Made by a program: the position numbers and the translations under genes | Notes under the pieces: generated by a model | What the model was told of the DNA's origin: nothing | Database searches by the model: none | The model's input: the letters and a program-made list of their open reading frames with translations, nothing else | From: Pseudomonadota bacterium | Lineage (GTDB): Bacteria; Pseudomonadota; Alphaproteobacteria; Sphingomonadales; Sphingomonadaceae | DNA length: 50,365 nt | Assembly (NCBI GenBank): GCA_023390415.1 | Contig: JAEWCW010000158.1 | Location: 1-50,365 of the forward strand | Direction: 5' to 3' | Part shown: positions 49,430 through 50,365 of the stretch, one piece after another | How the letters are laid out: each line of letters begins with the position of its first letter | Position numbering within the stretch: the first letter of the stretch is position 1

Positions 49430-50365
49430 TTAGCGGGTCGTCCTGCAGGCGCCGCAGATCAGGCCGCGCCCGAAGCGCCGGTCAGGCCCGCGCGGGGGCA
49501 AGTCCTGGGCTTCGGAATCGAGCGTCGCGCGGATTGAGGCGCCGGCATTGGCCGCCCGCCAGGCCCGGGCCGCGACGAACGGGACGGCATAGGAGGTTCC
49601 GCGGACGGCGGCGGTGCTACCCCCCGGCGCCGCGGCGATCATGTCGGCGCCGGGCGCCGCATAATCGAGGTGGAGGCTGCGCCCGGCCTCGATCAGCGCG
49701 CGGTTGCGCCCGTCGACCCCGGTGACGGCGATCACCCCGGGGTAAGAGGCCGGGTAGGCCGGCGGCGCGGCCGGACCGTCATTGCCCACCGCGGCGACCA
49801 CCTGGACTCCGCGCGCGCCTGCGGCGGCGACCGCACGCTGGACGAGCGGATTGGGCGGTCCGACGAGGCTCACGGCAACCACCTTCACCCGCCGCTCGGC
49901 CATCCAGCCGAGGGCGCGAGCGAGCGCGGTGGAATTGCCGCCTGCCGGATCGGTGCCGAAGACGTCGGCAACGAGAAGGCGCGCGCTTGGCGCGGCGCCG
50001 CGGATCGCGCCGCGGCCGGCGATCAGCGAGGCGATTGCAGTGCCGTGCGCGCTTCCTCGCGGCGCGCCCTGGACGAAGCCCCTCTGCTCGATCGCGCCGG
50101 CGAGCGTCGGATGCGATCCCACGCCCCCATCGATGATCCCGATCGCACCGGCGCCGGCACTGCCCTGCGCGGCGAGGCTGGAGGCGGTGAGCGGCGCAGC
50201 GCTCGCACCGCTCTGGCCGTGGAGGTGATTGGCGGTGAACTCGCCGTCCGGCGCGATCCGGCGGAGCCGCACCAAGGCTCGGCGAAGGGTGAGGCCCCGC
50301 GGGGCCTCGAGGGTGACTGAGCGGATGTCGAGCCCCTCGATCCGCTCGTCCCGCGCCCCCCCGAA
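49430..50365 (-). CDS. S8 subtilisin-like serine protease (5' end outside window)
   Basis: The C-terminal part of a subtilase; the frame stays open to the right window edge (about 312 codons visible), so the N-terminus with any signal sequence is missing. The catalytic triad is visible: Asp in GIIDGGVGSHP, His in SAHGTAIASLIAG and Ser in RGTSYAVPFVAAR; the oxyanion Asn is in VVAAVGNDGPAAPP. The ending DRRFGRGLICGAC keeps two Cys. The lack of a C-terminal extension suggests a soluble or periplasmic protease. The leftward order places it just upstream of the Gly/Ser-rich gene. Confidence 0.93.
   Translation of the reverse strand, partial: FGGARDERIEGLDIRSVTLEAPRGLTLRRALVRLRRIAPDGEFTANHLHGQSGASAAPLTASSLAAQGSAGAGAIGIIDGGVGSHPTLAGAIEQRGFVQGAPRGSAHGTAIASLIAGRGAIRGAAPSARLLVADVFGTDPAGGNSTALARALGWMAERRVKVVAVSLVGPPNPLVQRAVAAAGARGVQVVAAVGNDGPAAPPAYPASYPGVIAVTGVDGRNRALIEAGRSLHLDYAAPGADMIAAAPGGSTAAVRGTSYAVPFVAARAWRAANAGASIRATLDSEAQDLPPRGPDRRFGRGLICGACRTTR

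Overview
The window is GC-rich chromosomal DNA that looks like a sphingomonad (Alphaproteobacteria, Sphingomonadales). The main reasons are the gene content (rpoC end, rarA, a large TonB-dependent receptor, a CsgH-type rather than CsgC-type curli chaperone, a WGxxGxxG surface protein), the codon use, and CtrA-type promoter boxes. The assignment is inference from content; no species is named.

Layout. 1-2231 is the 3' half of rpoC, closed by a strong terminator. 2303-8212 is housekeeping: a glycosyltransferase, a prolyl-4-hydroxylase-like oxygenase, a PadR regulator, rarA, two uncharacterised proteins and tRNA-Thr(TGT). 8352-19480 is a curli (functional amyloid) locus read leftwards: csgF, csgG, four curlin-repeat proteins (about 804, 717, 429 and 325 aa, against about 150 aa for classical CsgA), an unrecognised secreted protein, a CsgH-like chaperone, a DUF551-like protein and a LuxR-type regulator. 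The csgF promoter region carries a full CtrA box and a 30-nt near-perfect palindrome. Strong hairpins separate the curlin genes.

20087-31836 is a compact stress/redox cluster: HdeD-like membrane protein, peroxiredoxin, DsbA-like protein, a small unknown protein, TrxC-like thioredoxin, tandem UspA, DUF5335, DUF1931 (histone fold), DUF2171, BON protein, a DnaK, then a FixL-like kinase, FixJ-like regulator, small lipoprotein and a Crp/FixK-family regulator. Seven copies of a TTGAC-N4-GTCAA-like palindrome lie in its promoter regions. The best reading is a self-contained FixL-FixJ-FixK-type circuit with its effector genes alongside, although FixL here lacks an evident haem-PAS signature, so the signal is unknown.

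32049-40853 is a transport locus. A leftward operon dctA / TonB-dependent receptor / secreted esterase is divergent from dctB-dctD. The DctD-like regulator has lost the sigma54-contacting GAFTGA loop. A truncated sulfotransferase-like remnant and an orphan PAS histidine kinase follow. 42805-46230 is a type V autotransporter with 61-residue repeats, each carrying a C-x7-C pair, under a second full CtrA box. The right end holds a small membrane protein, a WGxxGxxG protein, a PLP aminotransferase, a Gly/Ser-rich secreted protein and a subtilase cut by the window edge.
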